Part shown: piece by piece, positions 34,424 to 45,530 of the stretch
Layout: every line of letters starts with the position of its first letter
Position numbering within the stretch: the first letter of the stretch is position 1
Source of the DNA: Crotalaria pallida
Lineage: Eukaryota; Streptophyta; Magnoliopsida; Fabales; Fabaceae
Direction: 5' to 3'
Length of the DNA: 64,000 nucleotides
NCBI GenBank assembly: GCA_037953625.1
Contig: CM075651.1
Coordinates: forward strand, 133,266,501-133,330,500
Program-made: the position numbers and the translations under genes
The notes under the pieces: model-generated
What the model was told of the DNA's origin: nothing
Database searches by the model: none
Seen by the model: only the letters and a program-made list of their open reading frames with translations

Positions 34424-35139
34424 TAAGCCCCCTAGCTCGGTAAGACTGTTTGAGTCTTGAGCCGAGCTGAGAGTTCTTTATGTTACGGTTGAGGTCGAAG
34501 TGGGCCGAGTGCCTGGATAAGGGTGAGGTAATGACCTGTGTTCCTTCTTATCCTCAGTGTGCTCCGCTGTCCCTTCATCTGGGCGAAGGGACGTTTGAGT
34601 ATCCTTCTAGCTGACACGTGTTCTATGTGTCAGTTATGCCATTATTGCGCGTGTTGATATTTGGGATTTTCAAAAACTTTGGCCTATGCCTAAATGCCAC
34701 GTTTCTTTTTTTGTGGCTCAATGGAGTATTGCTTGGGCTTTTGTTGTCAGGCCCATTTACTCAGAGAACGTGGGGGGAAGTTCCTTTTTGAACTTAACTG
34801 CCTCTTCATTTGCCTTTTTTCATTTCTTCCAAACTCTCTACATCCTGACTACTCATCTGTTCCCTGCGATTTTCTTTTCTAGGACTCCAGATTCTTTTTC
34901 AGTCACACTCACGCCATTTTCTTTCTGTCATCTTCTCTTGACGCTGTTGCTCCTCTTTGCTGTGCTAACCAGTTCGTTCCAGTTTTCCTTTCATCACAGG
35001 TATTTGATTCGGAATTTCTAATTTTGTCTTTCTCCTTTCTTTTTCCGCTGGACTGTTCATTTCTGGGTTTCTAAGCTGCTTGGTTTTCTAGTTTTTCTTA
35101 GGCTTTTTGTGTTTTTTCTGGGTTTTTAAATTCACGGTT
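34424..35139. other. Gypsy internal region upstream of the antisense gene
   Basis: Non-coding in either direction as far as I can read. T-rich and CT-rich runs from 34800 to 35130 look like a leader for the plus-strand gene that starts at 35140. The polypurine tract of the retroelement lies at its left edge. Confidence 0.45.
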
Positions 35140-36378
35140 ATGGGTAGCAAATGGTCATGGTATGAGAAGTGGTCTAAGGTTTTGAATTTGAGTAATATTG
35201 ACGATTCTTCTTCTTCATCATCATCTTCCTCTTCTGGAACGGAAATGTTAGATTTCCTACCATCACCTTTCCGCCACCGTATGGCGGATCCTACGGTGGA
35301 GACGCCGTTAGCTGTGAAATTTCCCCAAAATTCTGCAGAGGAAGATAGTAGAAGGTTAACATATCGGTTGGCAGAGGAACGAGCGCAAATAGCGTCACGA
35401 TCCTCAAACCGTTCCTGGGAAAAACCTTTCTGGGGGAAAGCCATAAAGGTTAGGGGAAGATGTAGTCGGCTCGGCTATAGGGTGAATCGAACTAGGGTTA
35501 GAGTATCTAAAGATGTTGAGTTTATAGATTCTGACGCCGAGTCATGTTCCCTTTCCCCAGGTATGGTTCGTCGGTGCATCTCGCATCCTCATGAATTTCC
35601 TTTGCCACCGAATGCTGAAGCTTATGACTGGGTTGATCGGGAGGTGCTCGGTACGAGATCGGCTTTGGTTGCCAGCAATCAAAGCCACATTCGAGCTCAT
35701 GCGCTCCTATGCCCAACAGATGAGGCTGGGACTTCCTATACAATTAGTGCTCCGTCAGTTAATAACCGGGTGTGCACTTTGATTGAGAATAATCGTAAAG
35801 AGTTCTTTATGTATGAGGAAGTCGTTATAAGGTTAGGCATTAAAATGCCTTTTTCGGAATTTGAGATTGCTCTGTTGCGGCGGCTGCGTCTGGCTCCTAC
35901 TCAACTACACCCCAGTGGTTGGGCTTTTGCTCGGGCGTTTCAAAGGTTCTGTGAGGCACGGAGGTTGGCTTGTTCAGTCCGAGCGTTTTTGTGGTTATAC
36001 GTCCCCCAAGTTAATGTTTTCGAGAAAGGGTCGACTAAGAGGGCATGGGTGTCATTGAAAGCTCGCAATGACCATGCTTTATTTGCCAAGTTTACTGACT
36101 CATGGAAGACTTTTAAGCCGCTATTTTTCAAGTATCAGTTTATCGGAGACGGGGCTTGCTGGTTTATGGAGGGTGATCAGCCTCTGTTTCCCCTATCCTG
36201 GTCTTCCGATTTTTTCAATAGGCATCCAAAACTTTATCAATATCATTATATCAAAGAGTTGTCGGATGCTGAGAGGCATACCTGTGATACTTTTTACAAG
36301 TATCTCAAGTCGAACGACCAGATTGATATATTAGGAACATTGTTATACTGCCCAAAGAACTTGTGAAATCTGAACTTG
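35140..36378 (+). pseudogene. Antisense gene of the gypsy element, first part (putative plant transposon domain)
   Basis: A 408-codon open frame on the strand opposite to gag-pol starts MGSKWSWYEKWSKV at 35140 and stops at 36366. It contains a serine run (about residues 25-40), then a region matching the plant-specific putative gypsy-type transposon family: PFSEFEIALLRRLRLAPTQL, HPSGWAFARAFQRFCE and SVRAFLWLYV at about residues 240-300. Near the end, another frame reads LPKELVKSEL up to a donor at 36379. This indicates a small frameshift near 36340 that causes the stop. Its role is unknown; such extra genes are reported in Tat elements and are not needed for the standard replication cycle. 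The frame has remained open for 1.2 kb while the sense genes are broken. Confidence 0.72.
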
Positions 36379-36421
36379 GTAACTTCTTTTTTTTTAACCC
36401 TTCTTTTGGACTTTTTTGCAG

Positions 36422-37635
36422 TCAGAATGTCTAAGGTGAACAAAGTCGCTGCTCGCATGAGAGAGCTTGCCAAGCTTAAGTTGGGTGAAACAGTTGGGTC
36501 TCCGAGTGCGGCCGCTTCTAGCGAGGCTACCCAGTCCGTGACGGTTGTCGTGGCCCCACCTTCTGGTGCCGAGGTTGTGCAGGAAGTGTCGGCACCTGCC
36601 GAATATGCCGATGATGCTGCTAATACTACCCCCTATGTCAATGTGGATGAGGAAGAGGAGGAGGAGGAGGAGGAGGATCGTCAACCTTTGGCCAAGAGGG
36701 CTAGGCTGGATAAGGGAAAGGGTAAGGCAGTTGTTTTTCTGAAGCCACTGAAGTCATCCTCGGAAAAGAAGTACTTGTGGTTTGACATTTTTGATCTGAA
36801 GGAGGAGATTGTCTGGGCTCGGAAGTTGCAGGAAAAGTTTGTTAATATGGTTTATACACCTAATGATAAGAAGAGGCTTCAGGGCCAATCTGCTAACACC
36901 TTAAAAAATAATTGTGAAATGTTAGGCAAGAATATGCTGAGGGCGGCGAGCTATGCCTTTCACATTGCTGAAAATGCTGAAGATATCAGCGCAGCTCTTT
37001 CAGCGGCTGAGAAGGAGAAAAGGAGGGCTTCTGCCCTGCAAGTGGAAGTTCTGCTTACCCAAATCAAAGAGTATGAGGCTGGTTCCCGAGCATTAACGGA
37101 GGCTAATATCGAGCTTCAGAGGAACCTTGCTTACTCCGAGAAAGCTCGGGAAACTGCTGAGAAGGCTAAGGAAGATGCTGTTGGAATGAAGGCTGAAGCG
37201 GAAAGGTTGTTGTAGGTTTCCTGAGAAGAGCTGGCTGAGGCTCGTCGCCGGAACACTGAATTGGAAGGGGTCCAGGGCCGACTGACTAAATATGAGAATG
37301 TTGTGACTCGTTTGCAAGGTGATCTTGCTAGGATGCGTCGGAAAGCATTAAAGCACAAAGTTTTGGCGAAGAGGAATCAGTTCAATTGGGATTATGCGAC
37401 GACCGATTACTTTGTTAATGCCGTCCAGCAATTGAGCTTCATGAACCCCGGGATTCGAGTTATAGGAGCAAATTCGTCCTTTGGGATTGTGGATGGTCGT
37501 GTTGTTGATTATAGCCGAGGGGACATGGAGGTAGATTTGTCGGCTCCCAACCTTCCGAATCCTCTGGACTTGGCCAATGAGGATGAAGCTAATTTTGATG
37601 GGTCATCAGTTGTGCTTTCCGAGGATGATGAATAG
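36422..37635 (+). pseudogene. Antisense gene of the gypsy element, second part (coiled coil)
   Basis: Follows the apparent 43 bp intron 36379-36421 (GTAACT...TTTTGCAG), and the phase joins the first part. It begins MSKVNKVAARMRELAKLKLG, has an acidic run of nine glutamates, a basic cluster KRARLDKGKGK that could act as a nuclear localisation signal, and a long helical region (about 37000-37350) with coiled-coil character (SAAEKEKRRASALQVEVLL). Two in-frame stops, TAG at 37213 and TGA at 37222, interrupt it before it continues to the TAG at 37635. Both could be C-to-T changes, as expected for methylated transposon DNA. A nuclear DNA-associated function would be a guess. Confidence 0.65.
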
Positions 37636-38238
37636 ATCCTATTCTTTTTATTTCTTTGTAATTTCAGTGAAGATGTTGATCCTTTTGTAATTTGATCCGT
37701 ATGTTAATGATTAAAATACCACCTTTGCTCGAGAGTTAATTACTTTTTAGGTTTGCAATTCATTATGCCATTTTATCTTCATGGTTCCAATGTGGATGAA
37801 GTTTATCTTTTTTCTTCGTTATGAACTGTTATCGAGATTTCGGATCTCTAAGCTTTGGCCAAGGTGGGATCCTCGGTCCTCGGCTATGAAAACTGTTAAG
37901 CTTTTAGTCGGGCATCTCTTAAAGTGCTTGTTTTTTAGTTCATAAGTCCCTGTTGGAAGGACATGTATAAACAACCCAGTTCGACTCAGTGGCGAGCCGA
38001 GAGGAAAGGGTTAGTACGTTAACAGAAAGAAAATTTGAGACTAAAATGCTGTAAAAAGTTCTTCATTGAGTTCCTTCAACTGTCTACAAGTAGTGAATGT
38101 TAAGTACAGAAAGCATTGAAATGACTAAAACATAGAGATGCCAAAATAAATGACAACAAGGTAGATAAAAGTGAAACAACGAAATTTTAAAACCAAGGTT
38201 GAAGTTCTGCAAGGGTGATTGTGGGATTCCAAGTGTTT
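37636..38238. other. Gypsy internal spacer between antisense gene and integrase
   Basis: Non-coding on both strands as read. Transcription of the antisense gene and of the sense genomic RNA would converge across this stretch. TTTGTAATTT repeats (37655-37690) may serve as a 3' end for the plus-strand transcript. Confidence 0.4.
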
Positions 38239-39400
38239 TCAGCTGTAGTAGGGCTTGAGTTTTGTGGCATTCCAAGTGTTGTTTAACTGTTGCTTTGTCA
38301 GCGTCTCCAGCCTGTATGCTCCTGATCCTGTTTTTGAGGTGATTCTGTAAGGTCCTTCCCACTTTCTGGCCAGCTTTCCTTCTCTGGCATTTTTCAAACC
38401 AATGCCAGCTCGCCTGAGGACTAGGTCCCCAATTGTGAAACTCTTGGGGACCACCCATTTATTGTACTCTCGGGCTTGTCTTTCTTTTGCCATTTTCTCT
38501 CTGGCTGCCGCAAGAGCTCGGATTTCATCACTGAAAGTTAGTTCTTCTTTAATCAATCCATCATTCACTTCGACCGGGCCCTCCGTCACTCGGAATGTGG
38601 GGATCCGAGTCTCGATGGGTAATACAGCTTCGCAACCGTACGTGAGTCGGAACGGGGTTTCTCCTGTGGAGGTATGTACGGTCATGCGAATTGACCATAG
38701 GACCTCAGGAAGAATATCAGCCCACGACCCTTCCGCTTCTAGTAGCCTTTTCTTTATACCGTCAATGACAATCTTGTTCACTGCTTCTGCTTGTCCATTT
38801 GTCTGCTGATGCTCGACAGACGAGAAGTGATGGGCAATGTGGAAGTGATCCCCCAATTCTTGAAAGACCTTGGCAATGACCTGCCTGAGAAGTGATGTCG
38901 TTGTCGGTTACCAGAGTATGTGGGACACCAAAACGAGCAATGACCTGCCTGAGAAGTGATGCCTTTTTCGGTTACCAGAGTATGTGGGACACCAAAACGA
39001 GCAATGACCTGGCTGAGAAAAAACTTTTGAATCTTGGTTGAAGAGATTGTTGCCAAAGCCTCGGCTTCGACCCATTTAGTGAAATAATCCACTGCGACTA
39101 CTACAAACTTTAACTGTCCAGGGGCCGTTTTTAACTTCCCAATGATATCCATGCCCCATTGGTAAAAGGGCCATGGGGCAATCATCGAGTGAAGCTCAGT
39201 TGGTGGTCGCTGGTAGACCTTTCCATAAAGCTGACAGAATTTTCATTTCTTAACGTGGTCCTAGACGTCATTTTGAAGTGTGGTCCAGTAATAGCCTCGA
39301 AGGACCTTGCGGGCTAAAGCTTTCCCTCCTACATGATGGCTTGAAATTCCTTCATGAACCTCGGCCAAGACGAGTTCAGCTTCCACTGGGTTCAGACATT
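38239..39400 (-). pseudogene. Gypsy integrase, disrupted
   Basis: On the minus strand from about 39400, a zinc-binding region (EVHEGISSHHVGGKALARKV...) carries two stop codons and has lost part of the cysteine pair. It is followed by the catalytic core (WPFYQWGMDIIGKL with the first aspartate, then FVVVAVDYFTKWVEAEAL). A 64 bp tandem duplication (38875-39002) shifts the frame just before the block with the catalytic glutamate (QQTNGQAEAVNK). The C-terminal part, from 38856, retains the GPY/F-type motif KWEGPYRI and ends LKPYYS. It cannot give a functional integrase. Confidence 0.9.
38875..39002. repeat. 64 bp tandem duplication inside integrase
   Basis: Two copies with a period of 64 bp (38875-38938 and 38939-39002), differing at a few bases near the middle, with the first part of the unit present again at 39003. 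Because 64 is not a multiple of three, the duplication shifts the reading frame of the integrase. Confidence 0.92.
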
Positions 39401-39764
39401 TCAACATGGGGGATTATATCCCCCTTTTGTACAGAGTGTCGCCGATGATGGAATAATGAGCTGCTTGTTTGATTATCTTTTTAGCCTCCAATGGATCTGC
39501 TGACAAGACTTGATGCCTGAGATATTGTCTAATCGGGTCCATCCAGTCAGTAGTCAGGGAAACCGCGAGAACAACGCTCGACTCATGCATTGTTTCCTAT
39601 ACTAAACTCTTGTTATTTTCAAGGCCCTTGGTGCTGGCACGTTTGGTAAGGATGTCTGCCCGTCTGTTGGAGGCTCTTCGAATATGGGTAATAGAAAAAT
39701 TTGAGAAAAGATCAGAGAGTGTTTTGACCTGCTCCAGGTATTTCTGAAGAATTGGCTCCTTCGC

Positions 39765-40577
39765 CTAGAATTCTTCATTAACCTGGGAAACCACCAATTG
39801 TAAGTCGTTGAATATCTGAATTTCAGAGGCCCCCATTTGATGGGCCATACGCAAACCAGCTAATACCGCTTCATACTCTACCTGGTTGTTGGAGGTGGGA
39901 AACTCGAACTTCTGAAAGTACTCAACGTTACGTCCTTCAGCGTTCTCAAGAATTATACCGGCCCCAGCCCCTTTGCTGTGGCTGGAGCCGTCCACGTATA
40001 CCTTCCACAGTTGTGGCTTGTTAGTATGATGAGGGTCTGAGAGTTCTGAGATAAAATCTGCTAAAATTTGAGACTTGAGAGTTTTTCTTGGTTCAAAGGT
40101 TATGTTGAACTCCGACAGCTCGACTGACCAAGAAACCATTCTCCCAACCAAATCAGGTCGGTGGAGCACCTGTCTAATTGGTTGGGTTGTTCTGACTGTG
40201 ATGGGATGACTCTGGAAATACTGCCTGAGTCTTCTCGCAGTAACTACCAGAGCAAAAACAAGTTTTTCGATCTTCGAGTACCTCGTCTCAGGTCCCTGCA
40301 GGGCCTTACTCACAAAGTACACAGGTTGCTCGGTTCTCGAGTCATCTCTGACCAGGGCCGAGCTTATGGATGATTCACCTACTGATAGATACAGAAACAG
40401 AGTTTCCCCTTCCCAGGGGCTAGTGAGGACGGGAGGGGATGATAAATATTCCTTTAGTCCGACGAACGCCTGCTCACAAGATTCGTCCCAATGAAAATCT
40501 TTGTTCTTCCTAAGCAGTTGATACCACGGGAAGGCCTTCCTGGCCGCCCGAGGGAGGAACCTAGAAAGAGCCGCCAT
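39765..40577 (-). pseudogene. Gypsy RNase H plus second (archaeal-type) RNase H
   Basis: A 270-codon frame. The first half is the reverse-transcriptase connection and RNase H (FHWDESCEQAFVGLKEYL, LYLSVGESSISSALVR, PVYFVSKALQGPETRYSKIE), with the usual catalytic aspartate region altered (LSVGESS). From about residue 190 a second RNase H-like domain starts WKVYVDGSSHSKGAGAGI and continues NNQVEYEAVLAGLR and EIQIFNDLQLVVSQVN, keeping Asp, Glu and Asp. Tandem RNase H domains of this kind are a mark of the Tat lineage. A stop codon follows at the 39765 end. Confidence 0.88.
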
Positions 40578-40627
40578 TCGACCTGTCAGTCTTTAGACCT
40601 CTTTCACATTGGAGGGACTATGCATTC

Positions 40628-41554
40628 TCAGAATTGTCTGGCATTTCTCTGCGTTTGCCTCGATGCCTCTTTCCGTGAGCATGAAACCCAAGAAAGCTCC
40701 AGCTGGTACTCCAAAAGTGCATTTTTCGGGGTTAAGACGCATATTGTGTTCTCTAATTCTGGCCAAGACTGCAGCCAGATCATGAGGTGGTCTTCTTTCT
40801 TTTTGCTTTTGGTTATCATGTCATCAATATATACTTCGAGGGTGGGACCAATCAGCCCAGAGAAGACCTTGTTCATCATTCGCTGATATGTTGCACCAAC
40901 GTTTTTCAATCCGAAGGGCATTACTGTATAGTAGTATGTGGCCCTTTCGGTGATGAAGGCCGTTTTCTCCTGGTCAGGGGGGTACATTGGGATCTGGTTG
41001 TACCCTGAAAATGCGTCCATAAAGGAGAGTAGCTGATACCCTGATGAGCTGTCCACCAATTTGTCAATAACAGGAAGGGGGTACTGATCTTTCGGACAAG
41101 CCTTGTTTAAGTCGGTGTAGTCGACGCACATGCGCCATTTGCTGTTTGACTTTCTGACCAGCACAGTGTTTCAAAGCCACTCAGAATAGTTAACTTCCCT
41201 AATAAATCCCGCTGAAAGGAGCTCGGCCACCTTTTCTTCAATTACTGTGGCCTTCTCTGTTCCCACTCTTCTTTTCTTTTGAGCGACCGGTTTAGCGATC
41301 GGATTGACACTAATATGATGGCATATAAAATTTGGATCAATCCCCGGCATGTCCGCCGAGGTCCAAGCAAAAAGATCCTTGTTTCTTTTCAAAAGCTCGA
41401 GCATTTCTGCTCTTGTGTTCTCGGAGAGGCTGGTACCCAGTCTTATCCTTCTGCCTGGGTTTTCCTCGTCCAATTCTATAAATTCCAAATCTCCTTGGGG
41501 GGTCGGCCTAGTGTTGTCCTGATCGGACCTCACATCCAGGTCTGTTAGCAGCAC
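40628..41554 (-). pseudogene. Gypsy reverse transcriptase, disrupted
   Basis: Two minus-strand frames (41554-41171 and 41164-40628) together cover the reverse transcriptase: DLFAWTSADMPGIDP and AGFIREVNYSEWL, a break at about 41168, then WRMCVDYTDLNKACPKDQYP, MDAFSGYNQIPM, VMPFGLKNVGATYQRMMN and the catalytic box VYIDDM. Just after the box the frame shifts (from KKKEDH). The active-site motif is YIDD, a common variant of YVDD in this group. The domain is recognisable, but the polyprotein is not translatable as one piece. Confidence 0.92.
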
Positions 41555-41674
41555 ATTTCCTTTGCTCAGGTTCAGCCTAGGCTGTTGAATCTCCTCTTGG
41601 CTCTTGACTTTCGCCAGACTAGCGTTATAGCATAATCTGGCCTTGTCTTGCTCGACTTTGATTGAGACGACCCT

Positions 41675-42034
41675 TCAATCAGAGCCCTCAAACTTCATGG
41701 ACAAGTGAACGGTTGAAACGACCGCGCCAAAGGCTTGCAAACAGGTCCTGCCGAGTATAACATTGTATGCCGATGGGCAATCAACTACCAAAAACTTAAT
41801 AATTTCAGTTCTTGCAGAGGGTTGGCTCCCAAGTGTTACCGGGAGTTGGATGTGTCCTTTGGGGACGACTGTGTCTCCTGTGAAGCTAATCAATTTTCCC
41901 TCAAAAGGGGTCAGATCAGCTGTCTTCAATTTCAGTGCTTCAAAGAGATTCAAAAACATGATGTCAGCAGAACTGCCTTGGTCGACAAATATTCTTGCGA
42001 CCTCATAATTGCCTACCAAAGCAGTTATCACCAT
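41675..42034 (-). pseudogene. Gypsy aspartic protease
   Basis: A minus-strand frame of 119 codons with the retroviral-type protease core: ARIFVDQGSSADIMFLNLF, FTGDTVVPKGHIQLPVTL and VVDCPSAYNVILGRTCL. The catalytic loop reads Asp-Gln-Gly in place of the usual Asp-Thr/Ser-Gly. I believe this variant occurs in other Tat elements, so it may not be a mutation. It is separated from gag and reverse transcriptase by stops. Confidence 0.88.
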
Positions 42035-42242
42035 CCGATCGTTATGGCCCGAAATGATTCCTTCTAAATCTTCATCAGTGAAACAAATTGGGATGCTTTT
42101 TGAAGCTCTCTTGCGAATTGGACGATCTTGGATAGCTAGTACTTGATTGATATACTTTTTTCTGTCTGATCTGTTTTCTCCTCACCCTGCAAATCCCCCA
42201 ACAATGGTATTGATTCTGAGGTTTTGGGGGGATTGATCTGTG

Positions 42243-43700
42243 TTAGCTATCTCTACCATAGCTACTCTGCTGATTCGATGCTTGCTTCTGATTGGGATGA
42301 TGATTGGTTTGTCTTGTCGAAGATGGGGTTTTTCTGCGAACATTTCTGTCTGGGGAAGGGGTTCTCTTCCTAGTACGCCGATTGAGTGCCTCTCTAACGT
42401 ATTGTTGCAACTTTCCATCTCTTATAAGCTGCTCAATAACTTCTCTCAGCCATGTGCACTCGTCCGTGGTGTGGCCGTATCCCCCATGATACGAGCAAAA
42501 CTTTGATCGGTCCTGGCGCTGGCTTATTTTTAGAGGAGGAGGCCTCTCGACCATTCTTAGGTCGGTTTGCATGGTTTCCTGTAAGATCCGACTTCTCGGA
42601 ACCATGAGGGGGGTGTATTCATCAAACTTGGCCCTAGGGATGACGAATCTCCTGTCTCCCCTAGGTCCTCTCCCCCGCTCGTCTCTCCTGTCATCTCTCC
42701 TCGGCCTTCCTTGAGAAGAGGGCTCCCCCTGTCTCCTTTTTCTCTTTGTCTCTGTCACTTGCTAAATTCTTCCAAATTGATAAATTTGGTGGAACGGTGT
42801 CTCAGTTCCGCCATGTCCCTTGGTGGCTTCCCCACCGGCAAGTTCTTAAAATCACCATTACGAAGTCTATGGGTAAAAAGAAAAACTGCGAAACTTGGCT
42901 TGAGGTTTGGTACAGAGCCTGCCTCCGAGTGGAATCGAGCCAGATACTCTCTTAACGGTTCTTCTGGAAGTTGCATTACTCCTGCAAGTGCATGGTCTGA
43001 TTTTGGTTGTATGCAGCTGGAAGTATACCTGTTAAGGAAAACCTTTTTCATTTCTGCCCAAGAGTTAATGGAATTTCTGGGAAGGGCCGAGTACCACCTC
43101 AGCACCGGTGGTTGGAGAGTCATCGAAAAGGCTCGACACTTCATCAAATCTCCCCTGTCATAAAAATTCATGGCACCTTCGAAAGATAGGATGTGCTCCA
43201 GGGGGTCGGTTAACCCGTTGTACTTCGCAACGCTAGTGGGGCCAAGGAAAGCAGAAGGTGTTTCATAGGCCATGATACGTGGGGTGAAGGGGTGGCCTGG
43301 GTGAGTATTGATTTCTGTTTCATAGGTGGCTGCTAAGGGCGGGTTTACAGGTGGTGGATGGGGTAAGGTGATTGGACCTTGCAGGTCATGAACTGGTGCG
43401 GTTGCTGGGGCTATTTCCATTGCCCATGCAGTAATTGTGTGCATGTGGATCTGCTGAAGGTCGGCTATAGCCTTCCCCTGTTGTTCCAGCATTTGAGCTT
43501 GCTGCTTAATTATCTCTTCAAGTTGAGTTTCTCTTCGGCCCTGGGAGTGTCCCCTTTCTTCTCCGGAAACACGGGCGTCAATGGATCGTCCAGATCCGTG
43601 GTTCTGTACACGGTTGGGTGTATTGGGGTTTGCTTGTCTGGAATGGACAGTGTAGGGTCCACTGTGAGTTAGGGTTGGTACGGTGTGGTGGCTGCGAGCT
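42243..43700 (-). pseudogene. Gypsy gag, frameshifted
   Basis: The capsid part (43492-42755, open further upstream to about 43700) has the plant retrotransposon gag signature: YNGLTDPLEHILSFEGAM, AFSMTLQPPVLRWYSALP, SWAEMKKVFLNRY and EPLREYLARFHSEA. A one-base shift near 42757 leads into the C-terminal part (42758-42243), which has basic Arg/Lys stretches and a zinc-knuckle-like CSYHGGYGHTTDEC. The first cysteine is not followed by a second one at the usual spacing, as in many Tat gags. Confidence 0.88.
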
Positions 43701-43859
43701 GGGATCTCCAGTCGAACTGAAGGTATGCTGTGGGGGGAGGGTGGGGTGGGTATCTTCCGTTAGTGTTACCTTCTAGGTCTCTTCCGTTGTTAGCACTACC
43801 TTCTACTAGTCTATGACGATTTCTTCCGGTCTGGTGATTTGCACCACGAGAGTTGTTTC

Positions 43860-45456
43860 TGTTAGTTCCATGATGAACATGATGAATGTTTTGATAATGA
43901 CAAAGTGTTTTTGAACAAGCTACAAGTGTTGATCAAGTTTCAAGCTCAACAAGCAACAACAAACATCAAATGAAGAAGAGAGAAAGCAAGCTCATGAAGA
44001 CCTAAGTTTGAGTGTTTTTGTATTTCTTTTATCTTTTGCCTCTCAAGCTTCATAGGTTTTTTATTTGGGTAGATTATTATAGAGGGTAGTGAATCTCATT
44101 CATAAGTCATGATTAAATCATAATTTGAGTTTTCACTTAACCTAGAATCAATAGGTGGCTTAAAGGTTTTAAAGGAAAGGTTGGATTTTGAGAAAACAAG
44201 TTTTGAACATGTACAGTACCAACTTAATCGATTAAATGTTAACTTAATCGAGTACTACTCGAGTACACGACTTGCTTAATCGATTAAGTACTGCTGAACT
44301 GATTTTTAAAATACGTTTTTCACTTCTCAAAATCAGTTTTTATGTGCTACAACTTTTGGGTATTCTATATAAACCTTTTCCTATTATTTGTGATGAGTTA
44401 GAATCATTTTTTTATAAAAAGTTTTACAAAGAATCAAGCCACTCTATTCTCTCTCATTTTCAAAGATCAAAGCTTTTCTATTTTCATATTCTTTGATCAA
44501 GAACCTTTGAATCTCTTATGGTGAATTGTCATAACTCTTGATTGAGATTCATAGGATTGTTTTGTGTATTCTATTGTGTTGTAATCTTTGCAAGAAGGCA
44601 AGCCACTACAACAAACAAGAAGTCTTGGTGTGTCGATTTTATCATCAAGCAAGTGCATTCTTATTGAAGAAGAAGAAGAAGTCTTGGTTGTGAATCAAGC
44701 AAGTGAAGCCTTGGTGTGTGGTTTATCATCAAGCAATTGAAGACTTGTTGTGTCGATTATCAACAAGGGGTAGAGGTTAGATTAGAGAGAAGATCAATAG
44801 GATTACAAGGCAAGGGTGTCGGTTATCTCTTGTAAGCTAGCAAGAAGGGAGTCTTGTGAGGCAATCACTTGTAATTTGAGAACTCTAATTCCTCATAGTG
44901 AAGAATCTCTCTTGGTTGAAGAGGGGACTGGATGTAGCTTTCAAGTGGATGAAAGTGAACCAGGATAAATCACTGTGTCGTATCTCTAAACCCTTACTCT
45001 TTATATTCAAGTCATTTGATTGCGTTCTTGGTTGTAAACCTAGAAAGATTGATTTTCATAATTGATTGAATTGAATCTTTAATTGTTCAAATTGATAAAG
45101 GGAAAATCATTTTCATAACTAGGTTAATCAATAAGAATATAGGTGTTAATCATTTTCGCTGAATCTCTGATCTTGCATGTGAATTGATTGATTTTCGTAT
45201 TCGAATGAAAAATTGATTTTTCTGTTTTCTGTCATATTTAATCGATTAAGTTCAAGCTTAATCGAGTACTACTCGAGTACACGACTTGCTTAATCGATTA
45301 AGTACTGTAGAATTTGTAAAAATCATTTGTTTTGATTGTTTCGATTTGTTTCGTTCGAAAATCTTTCAAGGTAGCTTCAACACCTATTCAACCCCCCCTT
45401 CTAGGTGTATTCCTAGGGTTCCTAAGTCTCTCCAACCACTAATTGCGATTTCCTCA
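43860..45456 (+). mobile_element. Solo LTR nested in the gypsy element
   Basis: Begins TGTTAGTTCCATGATG, ends TTTCCTCA and is flanked by a perfect 5 bp duplication GTTTC (43855-43859 and 45457-45461). Length 1597 bp. It contains a TATA-like TCTATATAAACC (44364-44375) and, towards its end, a CACCTATTCAACCCCCCCTT stretch. Both features recur at matching places in the solo LTR at 51233-52814. Clusters of short palindromes (TTAATCGATTAA, CTCGAGTACTACTCGAG-type) lie at about 44225-44290 and 45238-45305. No protein-coding sequence belongs to it. Confidence 0.92.
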
Positions 45457-45510
45457 GTTTCCGGTGTTTCCAAGTGTGTGTACCATTTTGGGTGGGAATG
45501 ACAGTTTATC

Positions 45511-45529
45511 GTCCCCGCAGACGGCGCCA
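45511..45529 (-). other. Gypsy primer binding site (tRNA-Asp-like)
   Basis: On the minus strand, one base inside the 5' LTR, it reads TGGCGCCGTCTGCGGGGAC. This fits the 3' end of plant tRNA-Asp (TGGCGCCGTTGCCGGGGAT) with a few mismatches. It would prime minus-strand DNA synthesis. Its position confirms that 45531-46033 is the 5' LTR. Confidence 0.78.
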
Positions 45530-45530
45530 A

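Noticed and set aside
34686..35021. 111-codon plus-strand open frame inside the gypsy element
   Set aside because: Hydrophobic low-complexity frame in T-rich leader sequence, not conserved-looking, and upstream of the real antisense gene.
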